A DNA stretch of 64,000 bases from Tamarix chinensis (lineage: Eukaryota; Streptophyta; Magnoliopsida; Caryophyllales; Tamaricaceae). The notes under the pieces were generated by a model. That model saw nothing but the letters and a program-made list of their open reading frames with translations. It searched no databases and had not been told where the DNA came from. Where the stretch lies: assembly GCA_030549775.1 (NCBI GenBank), contig CM060181.1, forward strand, positions 32,028,753 through 32,092,752, written 5' to 3'. The position numbers were made by a program, and so were the translations under genes. Positions 13,441 to 26,340 of this stretch are shown in pieces. How positions within the stretch are numbered: the first letter of the stretch is position 1; each line of letters starts with the position of its first letter.

Positions 13441-14099
13441 CCATTAAATAACCAAAATTCGAGAATAATAATTTATCTAACTTAAGAATACTCCCAAACC
13501 TGTCAACAAAATTTAGCAATTAGGATTCAGTTGACAGCAATAATAATTATAATAATAATAATTAAAATCAAATTAACATTAACAATTTGGATAAAAGCAG
13601 AATAATTTTCAATAAATTGAAAGGAAGTGTTGAAAAAGGTCTAGGGTTTCACCTTGAATTGGAGGGGATGGGTGGTGCCGGAGGTGGCCGGAAAAGTGAT
13701 CTAAGAGGGGTGAAAATGAAGAAAAAGAGGTAAGGGGGAAGGAGAAAAATAAAATAAGTTTATGGGTCAGTGGAGGAGACTTAGTAGGAGATATTGGGTG
13801 GTTTAGAGGGTGGCATAAGTGGCAGATGTGGTGGTGGACGGTGGTTTAAGGTTTCGGGGTAGAAATTTCTAGCGAGGGAACTAGCAAACTTTGCACGGTT
13901 ATGGAGGCCCGTGCAAGGAGAATCGAAGGGTGTAGATGGTTTAGTTAACTAGAGGGTGTTGCAGGGAAGAGTTTGGGAGGAAGAAGAGGCGGCGATATTG
14001 GCTAACAGTGGAGAACATGGCGTCTAAAGTGGCGGTGGCGCACCGATTGCACTTAGGGTTTTCGGGAAAAGAAAGCTCGATTTCGAGCTATACGAGGGG

Positions 14100-14107
14100 T
14101 ATTTATA
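14100..14107 (-). promoter_or_regulatory. TATA-like box of LTR C
   Basis: Minus-strand TATAAATA followed by CCCC. The equivalent motif is found in LTR B (15145-15152), D (24164-24170, plus strand) and F (37746-37753). Its conserved place upstream of the GC-rich block suggests the LTR promoter and defines the sense strand. Confidence 0.5.
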
Positions 14108-16134
14108 GTAGTGGAGGGTAGGCTCGAGTTGTGGAGGTTACCAGAAGATCAATTTCGGTGGGAAGATGGGTTGGTTATGCCGTTGATCGGACGGCACAAA
14201 TTCAAAATTTTGCCCGACCTTCGCAAGGGAAATGAGGGCAAACGTGGGGAAGAAATGGAGAGTGGGGAATTTCAAATCGAAGTGTGCATCGAGAGGAAGA
14301 GAATGGGTGGGAGAAAGGCCGGTCAGGACACGTGTGGCCGGCGGCGCCATTTTCGGGGGAAGGAGGAAGGTTGCGGTTATGGCGTTGGGCTGGAGGAGGA
14401 AGAAGAAGATGGGGGAGGTTGGACCGGGCGGTTCGGGGGAGAGAAAAGAAAGACAAAGGAAGGGAAACCAGGCGGTTCGACGCGAGGGTTATGTCCGTTA
14501 AATAGAACGACGAGTTTTGGGGAAGGAAAAGGCAAAACTCGGCGCGCTGGCTGCCGAGGAAAAAAAAGAAAGGAGCAGACGGGCGTGGGCCACGGCAGGA
14601 GAAGAAAAGGAAAGGAGGAGAGTGGGTCGCGCCAGGCCCAAACCGGGGAGGTAAGAAAAAAGAAAGAAAAAGAAAGAAAAAGGAAAAAGGGAAAGAGGAA
14701 AATAGAAATAATTAGGTTAGGGCCTATTAAATTAATCTGAATATTTAGGATATTTAAAAATAATAATATTTAAATAAAATAATATTTAAATCCCTTTTAG
14801 GCTAAAATATTATTTTTAAAGGATTTTTCATGAATTCCATTTTAATTATCAAAGTACTCTATTTTTCTCAAATTAAATTATTTATAAAATTCATATTAAT
14901 TTGAAAATATTTTCTCTTTCTTAATTTAAATAAAATAATTTATTTAAATAAATTCCCAAATTAAAATATTTAATTAGATAATATACCCAAATTTCCTTTA
15001 CTTAACCTATTTATAAAATTTCTTATTAATTTGCCCTAATAAATTTTCTTTTATTTTAAAAAAATTAAATCAATAAAATAATTTTCCTAATAAAACCTTA
15101 TTTAAACATAATCTTTAAATTTAGAAAATTTCGGGGCATTTCAGTATTTATAGGGCTAAAGGAGGGGATAAGGTCATAGGGAAGACGAGAGAATAGGGCA
15201 GGTAGGTAAGGCTCACCGGCCAACGACGGCAGGCCGGTGCATGTTTGTTTCGTGGCCTGCGATGGACCGGGGGAAAAAGGAAATCATGCAAGAAAAGGGG
15301 AGGAGTGGTTAGGTCAAATTGGCCGACGAATCAGCAGGGAAGAGAAGGGAAAATGGCCAGTCAATTGGGCATGGTCAGCGGTAAAATTCTCGAGGAGTTG
15401 GGGAGTGTTACAGGTCGACGAGGGAGGAAGAAGAAGGAGGAGTGGGTGTGGACCAACAATCCAGAAGAAAATAAATAAAGAAAAGAGAAGAGGAAGAATC
15501 AGACTGGTTGGCTAGGAAAATAAATGAAATGCGACGTACTGGGTCGCGCTGAAGGAGAAGAAAGGAAAAGGGAAAACGGGCCACTAGGCTGGCCCAGGTC
15601 AGGGAAGAGGAAGAAAAAAGAAAAGAAGAAGGAGAAAAATGGAAGAAAGAAAAAGGAAAAAGAAAAAAATAGGTGGGTCGAGACATTTAAAATATTTTGG
15701 TATTTTGGGATATTTAAAAATAATAGTATTTTAATAAAATAATATTTAAGTTCCTTTTTAGGCAAATTTAGGGTTTTTGAAAGGTTTTTCTTAAATTCTA
15801 TTTTAATTAGTAAAGTACCCAAATTTTTTCTAATTAAAATATTTATTATTTTCTTCTTGATTAGCCCTAATTAATTCCCTTTTGTTTTAATAAAAATAAT
15901 TTATTTAATTAATTTTCATAATAAATCCTTAATTAGCTATAATTATGAAAATTAGGATTTTGGGATATTTCAAATAATGTAATAGGCTCCATAGCTAAGT
16001 ATACCAAATCTTCATCATCTGGAAAATCTATAGATACTTCTGCATCATTATGCTTATAATGTGAAATTAGGGTTTTTGAGAAGATTATGGAAATATTTCT
16101 TGAAGATGGCCTTGATAAATATGTGGTAGTATGA

Positions 16135-17437
16135 TGGTGCCAATCTACAAGCTCACGGATTCATTATACTGCTTCAAGGTCGTATCTCATAAGGACTTCA
16201 CAATTGAATACCAAAGTTCATCATTTTAGCTATCTAGATCATTATGGAGTGAAAAAAATATATGCAGGTGGATAGTGAAGATAAATATAATGACTAACTG
16301 AATATAGATTCTGAAATGATAAATATAAAGCTTAGGATTGAACTTTGGTCTCTAAATATAATTTGCCGACTACTTTTGTGACTAACTAATTAAATTAAAC
16401 CCGTTAAGTGCCACCGATTTCATGGTCCCTAAGAATCAAACATCATGTTAATTTTCGATAATGGTTTCAACCTTTCAGTTGTAAACAATATCTAAATAGG
16501 TCAGATTCCATCAAATCTAACTTAAAACAATCAATTCTAACATATGAAATACTAAACATACATCATATACTTTAATTCATCATATTAATACCAAAATGAA
16601 CCTAATTCAATCCTAAAAAATGAATTACTTATTCATGATTACAAGGAAATACAAGAAACATAAATTACATAACAACAGAAAAATTTATAAAGAAGATAAT
16701 GGATTGAATTAACCATAAATTGAAGAAGAACAAAGTTGATTGTTGAGTTGATCCTACACAAAACTTGCACTTAAATTCGGAAATTAAACTAAAGAATTCA
16801 AGACATATTACATGAGGTTTCTACTGGGAAAGGGAGAGGAAGAAATTCCTCAAAATATCATCTAAAAGCCTCCCCTAAATTTTCCAAAAAAATCCCTTAA
16901 AACTACCCACAATCCATGCTACATCATGTGTCGACAATTATGGGTAACCACTGCTCTACAGCCATGCAAGGTCTACACAGGCTGGTCGTGTAGCATTCCT
17001 GGCTTCAACCTATAGTGCACATTGAAACTAAACTTTTGCACGACTATGTGGTGGCCTATGCTAAGACCATGTAACATGTATAATTTTCAAAGTGGGATGC
17101 ATCAGTGTTGCATGGCTTTTCAACTAGTTGTGCTAAGGCTGTGCAACACCATTCTCTTATCTCCTTTGACATTTTTTCAGCTCTTTAACTTCCTAGACTC
17201 CTATATAAACATGCGACATTGATTTATATTCCTTTTATGCCTCTCATACTTGGTTTCGTACTTCGAATACAAGCACTACTTCCTTTGATTTGTGTGTTCT
17301 TATGTAAATCCTTAAAAAACAAATACCAATAAAGTAGTAGCGAGAACAATAAACTTGAACCACAATAAATCAGACCAAATAAAGTTTTAAAATGAAGGCA
17401 AAGCAAAGTGAAAATATAGAAAATATTTAATTTATCA
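16135..17437 (-). repeat. 3' LTR of the Athila/Tat-like element
   Basis: The low-coordinate end is TGGTGCCAATCT, shared with the 5' LTR at 34434; the other end is TTTATCA next to the polypurine tract. Compared with the 5' LTR it lacks about 110-150 bases near 16360. It carries paired CATGCAAGGTCTACACA / GGTCGTGTAGC motifs near 16960-17005. Confidence 0.8.
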
Positions 17438-17446
17438 ACTCCCCCT
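17438..17446 (-). promoter_or_regulatory. Polypurine tract of the Athila/Tat-like element
   Basis: Plus-strand ACTCCCCCT is AGGGGGAGT on the minus strand, directly before the LTR start TGATAAA. This is the expected place for plus-strand DNA priming. Confidence 0.65.
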
Positions 17447-20400
17447 ACTTATACTTTGCTTGTCCTTAAGAAAACACAACATAATAGGAACAAAAAAGGA
17501 GAAAATGGAAGGAGATCAAAGCCTCAGATGGTAGGACAAACTACACAAACAATATATACAATTACAAGATTAACCTATACTACGAGCGTTAATAGTAGGA
17601 AAGAGAAAATAAAGGTGTGAATACCCTTTAGTCATAACTCTCAAATCAGTATTATCATGACACTCTAAGATGTTCTGGATCGTGTAGATACTCATCCTTA
17701 CAAGACAAAGGTTAAATAAGGTTGTATACATCCTCTCTTTAGGAAAATGTCAATGCTCTGCACGTTTAGAGGTGTAATCAAAATTCTCCAGGCTGATAAT
17801 GATTGACCATATGCTTGCACACATTCCCATTCTACACCACTCAAAAACATTGTATAATATAAAAATCATGAGGTCTTATTAATGTTGTAATGAGACTGGG
17901 GTTAAGGGTAGAATAATTCTAGGATTGTAGCTAATGGTCCAAAAGCTAGTGGAGTAGCAACTACAAATATCTATATAAAAATTTGAGGTCAATAACTCGC
18001 TACTGACTCCCCAAATAATAACTAAAACTCTTTTCCAACAACTCTTTTCTACCCATTAAAAAAATTTAGATGCATAATTCCCTAAATCACAACTTCAATA
18101 ATTTCATTCTTCTCTCCCTCGTTTTTTTCTTTTTTTATTAAGAAGATAATAAAGCTACATTTAGATCAATTTCTTAACACAAGCTCTATCAAACACTTTT
18201 TTTTTATCACACCCCTATGTTTATTTCTTACATACCTACACCACACATGTTAAAGAATTTTTCCACCCTGGTTTAGGAAAAGGGTAAGGTAATAACTTGG
18301 AATTATGGCTACCAAGTAGGTTTATGATCAAATGAACATGTCTTAGGCTCAAAGGGCTCTAAATAAAGGGAAACAAATGTTTTTTGGTAGGCCATTTGGC
18401 TAATGTCGCTATAAAAAGAAAGCATGTGTCTCAATCATGTTAATACATGCATAAGTCATATGTAGTCTCAAAGAGAAATTATGCCAGTTCTAGTTTCATA
18501 TATCGAGGTAGAAAACACATAGTTAGAAAATAGTAAGATTATATAATAAAAAAATACACAATCTATAAGGTTTAAGATATCACTGGTTCCTTTACTACTA
18601 ACCCTATTTCCTATATCTTGGTTTAGATGGGGAAATCCATAAGATGAACCACTAGAGTGCTAAAATAATAAGTGGGTAGAGAGTTTATTGATTGGAGACT
18701 TCACGTTTAAAATAATTTCAAATCATTTTTATTATATTTTCTCGAAACTTATAGGTCTCACTAGTGTATGATAAAGCTATGTGAAGAATTCTATCATATT
18801 ATCATCATAGGCCTATCATTTTTTATCAGATAAAAAACAAACCAAGTACATTAGAGGAAACAAAGCAAGGAAAGAAATAAAAACAAAAGTTCCAAAGAAG
18901 ACAAACACATCAAGGAAAACAAAAAATACTACAAAATGTAAAATAATCACACTGAAAAGAAAAGAGAGAAAGAAAGAAATAAAGAAACAACACACCAAAA
19001 TAAAAAGGAAAGAAAGAAAAGCAACAGAAATGGCAAATGGCAAACATATCTCAAACTCCCCCTGCTTAAAGAACACATTGTTCTCAATGTGTGATCGGTG
19101 AACAAGTGGGGGAGGTGAGGAAGTGCACTCACTGGGGTGGGGGCGGTGGTGGGTAACTATGCTCGATATGCCATTGATATATTTGGTGTATCATGGTATT
19201 CGTTTTGTCGATGGGAGCAACGACTTCCTAGAGGCTCGCAATTTTTTCATCAAGCATATCGACAAGGGCGTCGATATATTGAAAATGGGCATCCTAAGAG
19301 GTGTCGAAGGAAGAAGGGACCGCGTCGACTCCAAAAGATGGAGGCGCTAGAAGAGAAAGCAGTGGTAGATTAGGTGCCTTATCAGGAAAGTCTGAATTCT
19401 CTGCTGGAGGGGGAATATATTGAGTTGTGGTGGAGGTAAGAAGGTGGTGTTGTGGGATGCACAGATGTAGGTGTGAAAGGAGGCACATGGGCATGAGGGT
19501 GGTGTAGTGGTGTGTGCAAAGAAATGTAGATGAAATGGTGTAATCATTCTTATAGTGGAAGAATATGGGAGAGGTGCAGTAGTAGCGAATAAATGCAGAT
19601 GGTTAGGGTTGTGCAATCGATGGTGGAGTGGTGTGAATTTGAGTGGTAGGAATGGGTTGTTGTGGTTGTATAGTTGGGGTGGTAGGAATGGGTGCGCAAT
19701 GGGTTTAGGGTATGAGGGAAGGTGATGATGGGTGAAAGAAAGGTGATGATGGGTGAAATAAATAAAGGTCACATGCATGTAATGAGCGGTTCTATGGGGA
19801 AGAGTGAGGTGCATGACCATGCAGAGTGGAAGCTAGGGAGGAACAAGCATACAAGATTAGCATGGGTAGGTTGTGTGCTAAAACTTGTCTCGACTTGGGG
19901 CTGTAGTATTCTACACAACCGTGCAGGTCTGGCACGGGCTGGCTGCGTAGCTTCCCTAGTCTTGACTTTGCTTCTAATTTCATAAAAAAAATATGGCCCG
20001 CCTCAGAATATCTTGAATTGGCATACACTGAAGTTGAATTGGCATCTCAGGAACATAGCCTTGAGTAGCCAGGCAAGCTTTCTTACCCCTGAGAAAAAAA
20101 AGACTCAGTGAAAGCGGAGCTTATTTCATAATTTGCATAATAATATTATGCTCAATCATCTATTGCATGGCTATGTGGTAGGCTGTGTCTTGGTCGTACA
20201 TCCCGCTTTTCTTTATAATTTTAATTGTTCTTCTTCAATCAATTCCTCTTTATCTTGTATTATCTATTGGATATCTTGTACACCGTAATGAGGCCTACCA
20301 AAACATTACGAGAAGATAAAATAAAATCAAAGGTTAAAAGAGGATAGAAAACGATAAAAAAAAATCACACATAAGCATGGTTGCCTCCTATGGAGCACTT

Positions 20401-20546
20401 GTTTAGGGTCCTTAGCTCGACCTTAATATCTTAAATTTGATGGTGGGCCAAGAAGGATGAAGATGTCCAACTTCTCGCTCGGAGATCTTTCAATATTTGG
20501 TTTCAATCTCTGCCCATTCACCTTTGAAGGTTCCCGTGGATTCACT
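17447..20546 (-). other. Spacer between integrase and 3' LTR
   Basis: Athila and Tat elements often carry an extra (env-like or antisense) frame in this place. I cannot identify one: frames at 18816-19132 and 19347-19820 are low-complexity (Phe/Leu-rich and His/Pro-rich). There is an A/G-rich stretch near 18840-19030, a GGTGGTG-rich stretch near 19410-19760 and a GCACAACCGTGCAGG...GCACGGGC region near 19912-19940. Confidence 0.5.
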
Positions 20547-21590
20547 CTATATTTCGATTGCTTCAAACGGATACACCTTGCGCACTTGGAATGGTCCTGA
20601 CCATCTAGAGCGCAGCTTACCCGAAAAGAGCTTTAGATGGGAGCTGAATAGGAGTACTAGGTCTCCTTCTCTAAACTCTTTATAGAGAATATGTTTATCA
20701 TGCCATTTCTTTGTTCTCTCTTTGTATATCTTGACATTTTCATAAGCATCTAACCGCAACTCATCAAGTTCATTGAGTTGAAGTTTCCTCCACTCTCCCA
20801 CTTCCTTCAAATCTAAATGAATAGTCCTAATAACCCAATGTTCCTTGTGTTCCACCTCAATGGGAAAATGACATGAATTTCCATAAACCAATTGAAATGG
20901 TGTTGTGCCTATAGGAGTCTTGTAAGCCGTCCGATAAGCCCAAATAACATCATCTAGCTTTAAAGACCACTAGTTTCTTGATCTAGGCACCGCTTTTTCT
21001 AGAATTTCCTCTATGTCCCTATTTGTGATCTGCACTTGTCCACCCATTTGAGGTTGATATGGTGTAGCCATTTTGTGAGCCACACTATATTTCCTCAAGA
21101 GTGTGTTTAGAACCTTGTTTGCAAAGTGAGATCCTCCATCACTAATCACAGCTCTTGGAATGCCAAAATGAAGGAAGATAACATTTTAATAACTTGACTA
21201 TCACCTCCACATCATTGGTCGGAGATGCCAACGCCTCTTCCCATTTTGAGACATAAGCCATTGCTACTAAAATGTATTTGTTATTGTGTGATAATGGAAA
21301 TGGTCCCATAAAATCAATCCCCCATACAGCAAATAATTCGACTTCAAAGATGTTGTTTAATGGCATCTCATTCCTCCTTGATATGTTTTCAGTTCTTTGA
21401 CAATAATCACACCAAGCACATAACTCCTCACATCCTTAAAAAGCGTAGGCCAATAAAATCCCACTTAAAGCACCTTTGCAGCTATCTTGGAAGTGCTTAC
21501 ATGACCCCCATACAGTGATGAATGATAATGGGATATTACATCTAATACTTCATCCTCAGGTACACATATACTAAAGATCTCATCTACACA
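20547..21590 (-). pseudogene. Integrase relic, Athila/Tat-like
   Basis: From high to low coordinates one reads the zinc-binding leader region (21370-21590), a catalytic-core start with [11 protein letters not shown] near 21310-21330, a degenerate core through 21150-20900, and the C-terminal part (20547-20891) with [27 protein letters not shown] and [15 protein letters not shown]. The last phrases are hallmarks of integrases from the Athila/Tat branch. Stops and frame changes occur between blocks, so no active enzyme is expected. Confidence 0.85.
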
Positions 21591-22090
21591 TCATTTGTAA
21601 AGGCAAGGATCATCCCAGTAGGAGTGCTTGACATCTAAAAGCAATTTCTTACATTGTTGGTAAGATAGATCTTTTGGTAGTACCCCACAAGCAATGTAAA
21701 TCACAAAGTATGCAAACCAAGGAACTTGGATGCTCTCAACGACGAATAGATTGTCATCAGAAAATGAGTCATCAAATGGGTTCTCATCTCCTTCTTTCTC
21801 ATTCATCTCTTGCCTAATTCTAGAAAGGTGATATGTTATCACATTTTTAGCACCCTTCTTATCCTTTATCTCCAAATCAAACTCTTACAACAGAAGGATC
21901 CATCTAATGAACCACAGTTTTACATCATTATTGGCTAAGAGATGTCTAAGAGTTGCGTGGCCAATGAACATAATAACCTTTGATCCAACAAGATAAGACC
22001 TCAATTTTTTCAAGAAAAACACTATAGCTAGGAGCTCCTTCTCGGTTGTGGCATAATTCATTTTAGCATCATCCAAAGTTCTACTGGCAT
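21591..22090 (-). pseudogene. RNase H relic, Athila/Tat-like
   Basis: The frame at 21885-22076 gives NYATTEKELLAIVFFLKKLR and ATLRHLLANNDVKLWFIRW, the standard Ty3-gypsy RNase H region (TTEKELLAVVFA, HATLRYLL). After a stop, 21591-21875 continues with EIKDKKGAKNVITYHLSRI. It follows RT directly and precedes integrase, as expected. Confidence 0.85.
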
Positions 22091-23298
22091 AATATATGGT
22101 GTATACCTTCCCTTCTTTTCTCTATCCAAGTACAACCCAATAGCATAATCACTAGCATCACACATCACCTTGAAAGGAAGGCTCTAGTCGGGGGGTCTCA
22201 TTACTAGGTTAGTTATCAAAGCTTCCTTCAACCTACTAAAAGCATCTAAACAAGACTGATTAAATGCAAAAGGAACATCTTTGACAAGTAAATGGGTCAT
22301 GCGTTTAGAAATTTTGGAGAAATATTCAATGAAACGCCTAATTAAATCTAGCATGGCCTAAAAAACTCCTAACTCCTTTGACATTGGTGGAGGGGGTAGC
22401 ATTTTAGAAATGATATCAATCTTGGCATTATCGACTTCAAGTCCACAGTTAGAGATTAAGTGACCTAAAATAATCCCTTCTTGTACTATAAAATTACATT
22501 TCTCCTAATTAAGCACAAGGTTCACTTCTTTACATCTCTTCAACACTTTAACAAAGTTATCTAGACAGTCATCAAAAGAATTTCCATAGACAAAAAAGTC
22601 ATCCATAAACACCTCCATGATATTTTCAATAAAATTAGAGAATATGGACATCATACATCATTGGAAAGTGGCTTGAGCATTACGCAAGCCAAATGACATC
22701 CTTATATAAGCAAAGGTGCTGCATGGACATGTAAATATCATTTTCTCTTGATCACTAGGGTGAATAGGGATTTGAAATAATCTTGAATATCCATCTAGAT
22801 AACAAAAATGTGAATGTCTAGCCAACCTTTCCAACATCTAATCAATAAATGGAAGGGGGAAGTGATCTTTTTGGGTGGCTTTATTTAACTTCCTATAATC
22901 AATGCACATATGCCATCCAGTGACCGTTCTTGTTGGAATAAGTTCATTTTGATCATTTCGTATAATGATCATGCCTCCCTTTTTATGTACCACTTGCACT
23001 AGGCTCACCCACTAGCTATCTGAGATAGGTTAGATGATCCCACATCAAGTAACTTAAGTACCTCCTTTAAAACAACCTCTTTCATTTCTAGTTCAATCTC
23101 ATTTGATGTTCAATGGAAGATTTATGCCCTTCTTCTAAAAATATTTGATGCAAGAAAATAGAGGGATTAATGCCTTTGATGTCATCGATGGAATAACCTA
23201 TGACATCCTTATGCAACCTAAGGACTTCAAGTAATTTTTCAACTTCCCCATGACTCAAGTTAGCATTCACAATAACAGGGTATTCACCATTGGAGTCC
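22091..23298 (-). pseudogene. Reverse transcriptase relic, Athila/Tat-like
   Basis: Start of pol RT: 23088-23300 encodes EYPVIVNANLSHGEVEKLLE and GINPSIFLHQIFLEEGHK. Further down one reads WHMCIDYRKLNKAT near 22900, then the catalytic FMDDFFVYGNSF near 22580-22615, then GHLISNCGLEVDNAKID. Internal stops break the frame. The upstream end was disrupted by LTR D, and the reading continues on the far side in the protease region at 28361. Confidence 0.88.
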
Positions 23299-24163
23299 AA
23301 TAATGTAATACCCCAAAAATCCTAATTTAGAAATTATGGCAAAATAATAATTTATTAGGGAAAATTAAGAAAATAAATTACTTTATTAAATAAAGAGGAA
23401 ATTAATTGAGAAAAATAAAGAGAAAGTAATAAATAAATTATTTAGAAATTTTGGACATTTTACTAATTAAAATGAAAGTGGAGGAAAATTACCCAAAATA
23501 GCCAAAATTAATTTAAAGAGGGGATTAAATTATTATTATAATAATTTTTAAACATTCAAGAAAATAAATATATATATAAATGTATAATAACCCAAAAATA
23601 CTACAATTTCCCCATAAGTTATTTTATTTATTTTCCCCTTCTATTTCTTATCTCATTTCCCTTTTCTTTCTTTTTCTCCCTCCTTCTCCTTTCTTCTTTC
23701 TTTCCCTCGACTGGGCCAGCCCACCGGCCCAGTTTCCTTTCTCCCCCTCGTCTCGCGTGCCAGGCCTGCCCAGCTCCTCTCGTCGCCCGAACCGCCCAGC
23801 CGGTTCCCCTTTCCTTTTCTTTTCCTTCCCCTGGACCGACCGGTCCACCCTCTTTCCTTTTCCTTCGTCTTCCCCGTGCATCTGCGTCGTTCTACACCGT
23901 CGAAGCCTGCAACCCCTGCGTACGTCGACCAATCCTGCACCGCCGGTCTTCCTTCCCTGCCCCTCTCCTTGTCGTTTTCTTTCCTCTTTTCGACCCCAAC
24001 AATCCCTGCAGCTCCCTCCCCGCGTGCCCATCTTCTTTCCTCCTTCTCCCCCTCCTCGACCTAACCTGCCATGGCAGGACCTGCACCGCCTGCCACCGGC
24101 CGGCCACCTGCACACCTGCTCGCGTGTCCTCCCTCCTTTGTCGTTTTCCCCTCCCAATTTCCC

Positions 24164-24170
24164 ATAAATA
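24164..24170 (+). promoter_or_regulatory. TATA-like box of LTR D
   Basis: CATAAATACCCCC in a C-rich context, 860 bases into the LTR, matching TATAAATACCCC-type boxes in the sibling LTRs. A start of transcription shortly downstream is inferred. Confidence 0.5.
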
Positions 24171-24839
24171 CCCCCTTTGGCAGCCATAATCAGCTCCCTC
24201 CTTCGATTTTGCCCCGAAACCCTGCCTCTCCGCCGCCTCAAAAAGACGAGCTTTCCGCTGCCACCGGTGACCGCCGTCGCCGCCGCCACCGCTGCCCACC
24301 GGGATCTTCCCTGCACCTCCCTCGACAAAACCAAGCCACCACCACCCTTCACCTTGCCCTGCACGTGCCACCCTGGCCGTGCAAAGTTCCCATCCCGAAA
24401 CCACCACCTTCTGCCATCGTCGCCCCTTGCACCGTCTTCTGCCGCCACCTCCGCCGTGATCAACCTCCCTACCACCCTCCAAGACAACCAGCAGGTCCTC
24501 CCCTACCTGCATATATCCTCCTTACTCCTTGCCTCCTTCTCCACCAATCTCCACCATCTTCCACCACCCTCCTCCACCTTCGGCCGCCGCGTCAACCATA
24601 GCGCGCCGCCACCCCTGTCATGCCACCACCCTCATTCCACTCCCCTTTCCCTGCTGACTCCTCCCTCACCTCAAACTTCTTCTTTTCTCCCCCCATCTAA
24701 CCACCACCTCCAGCTTTCCCTCTCTTCTCCTCCTCCACCGCCGCCGCCGTCGCCGCCGGACCACCACTGACCCTAGGTGGTCTTCCACTCATCCCAAACC
24801 TTAACCCTTCTTTTTATATAGCTACTACTAAGTTTAATT

Positions 24840-25137
24840 AATATTAATATTAGTATACTTATTATTATCATTATTATTATTCCTTTTATTATTAGTAGTA
24901 GTATTACTTTTATTATTATTATTATTAGCACTAATATTATGATCTCTGTTATTAAAGTTATCATTTTTACCAATACTAGCATCCCTTTGAACCCTAACTT
25001 CTATTATACTTAACTTTAGTTTTATTTTTACGATTATTAGTATTATTATTATTTCTATTATCCTTACTATGGTTATTGTTATTGTTGCTTAACCTTACTT
25101 GGTTGTTATTATTGTTATTATTATTATTACTACTAGG

Positions 25138-25184
<47 letters not shown>

Positions 25185-25420
25185 TATTATTATTATTATT
25201 ACTATACTTAACACCCTTATCATTTTGCTAATAATAATACTACTTTTGTTCTTATCCATGTTACTTAACTCAAGCTAGTGAATATTATGGGGTTGTTAAC
25301 TAAGAAGAGTACTTGAACCTTATTACCATACCACTTAACATTATCCCTAATGCTTTTAACCCTAACCTCATTACTATGGTACTATTATTAGCTATTATTA
25401 TTATTACTACTATCGCTACC
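24840..25420. repeat. (ATT)n microsatellite block in LTR D
   Basis: ATT/ATTAGT runs, the longest at about 25138-25200, with smaller runs to 25420. It is the complement of the AAT blocks in the oppositely oriented LTRs. Confidence 0.85.
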
Positions 25421-26340
25421 TTATTATTGTAACCAAAAGCATTTGAACCCTTGTATTATTCAAGAATATACAACTATTATCATTATCACCCTTAGGAATA
25501 GTTTACTTGTAGTATTGTGACTTTGTAATATTATTATTTCAACTATAACACTATTAATAGACTTGGCCCTAAAACGCTAGGGGTTCTATCACTAGACATT
25601 AGTGTCACTATTTTATTAATACTAACACTATTTTCCTATAGTTAGCATAAACCTTATTACTATAAGATTAGAACTAACAGGTCTAATAAAATAAGGATAA
25701 TAATAAGTATCAAAAATAAATACATTTTGACTAGTAAGGTTTAATATACTAAATTTAAGATAAAAACCCTAGTTTTTGTATAATACCCTCTTTAGTAATA
25801 AGAGCCCTAATCCTAAACTAGAATAAGGGATGATGGTACTTTCGAGGGAAACTAATACTTAGCATTTTTCCCCTTTTATAGGTAACCCCGACCAAAGCCC
25901 TAAGGAGTTAGGAGGAGCGTGCTCCAAGCCCGGCGTCGCCTTAGGTAAGGACGAAGCTATGGCCTTGTGCTATGTGTAATTTGGATGTGTTGAATGTTGT
26001 GTATGCCATGCTATGATGTGTATTATATGATTTGTGGATAACTTGTCTCATGTGTAGTGTAGCTTGGAGATTGAGGTATGTTGTATGTGCTTTCTATGAC
26101 ATGAGCATGACATGTATATGTATGATGTGTGTGATGTGTTATGATATGGCCCTCTAGGACATGCATGTTAGGGTATTTGGTAATATGAAATAGGAATAAA
26201 AGAATAACAAGAAAGGAATGGGAAGTGAGACCACTAAGGGGGATATGAGGTTGACCTAAGTATCTCATGATCCATGAGAGAAGATTTAAGTGGGAGGAAT
26301 GTCCAAAATAAATGAGATTTGGGAACCATGCACGGGAGTC

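Larger units (their letters stand above)
10973..15143 (-). mobile_element. Long solo-type LTR C inserted into LTR B
   Basis: It begins TGTAACACCCCC, ends TTCGGGGCATTTCA, and is flanked by a perfect 5-bp duplication GTATT (10968-10972 and 15144-15148). Length is 4171 bp. It has the same ordered blocks as LTRs A and B, with an enlarged AAACCCTA minisatellite and an 89-bp tandem duplication. The minus-strand TATA-like box is at 14100-14107. No internal retroelement domain exists. The TG...CA ends and 5-bp duplication fit integrase-mediated insertion followed by LTR-LTR recombination to a solo LTR. Confidence 0.85.
7356..15972 (-). mobile_element. Long solo-type LTR B, split by LTR C
   Basis: It begins TGTAACACCCCAAAATT and ends TTTTGGGATATTTCA. 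The flanks AAAAA (before) and AATAA (after) look like a decayed 5-bp target duplication. Removing the nested copy (10973-15143) and one copy of its GTATT target leaves about 4.4 kb. It contains the landmarks listed for LTR A. The TATA-like box on the minus strand (TATAAATA) is at 15145-15152. No gag-pol domain or second LTR is visible, so a solo LTR is the simplest reading. Confidence 0.75.

Noticed and set aside
14111..14740. 209-codon Arg/Gly/Lys-rich frame
   Set aside because: Same purine-rich LTR block in LTR C, antisense to the inferred LTR promoter, with no domain.
7356..15972. Reading the TGTAACACCCC / GGGGTATTTCA ends as a DNA transposon's inverted repeats
   Set aside because: The exact 5-bp duplications, TG...CA ends and LTR-type TATA box fit an LTR better; the inverted ends are short, as common in LTRs.
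19347..19820. 157-codon His/Pro/Thr-rich frame as an env-like gene
   Set aside because: Low-complexity translation of a GGTGGTG-rich stretch; no signal peptide, coiled coil or membrane anchor typical of env-like frames.
23648..24512. 279- and 206-codon Gly/Arg-rich minus-strand frames
   Set aside because: Shadow frames of the GC-rich block in LTR D, opposite to the TATA-like box; no family recognised.
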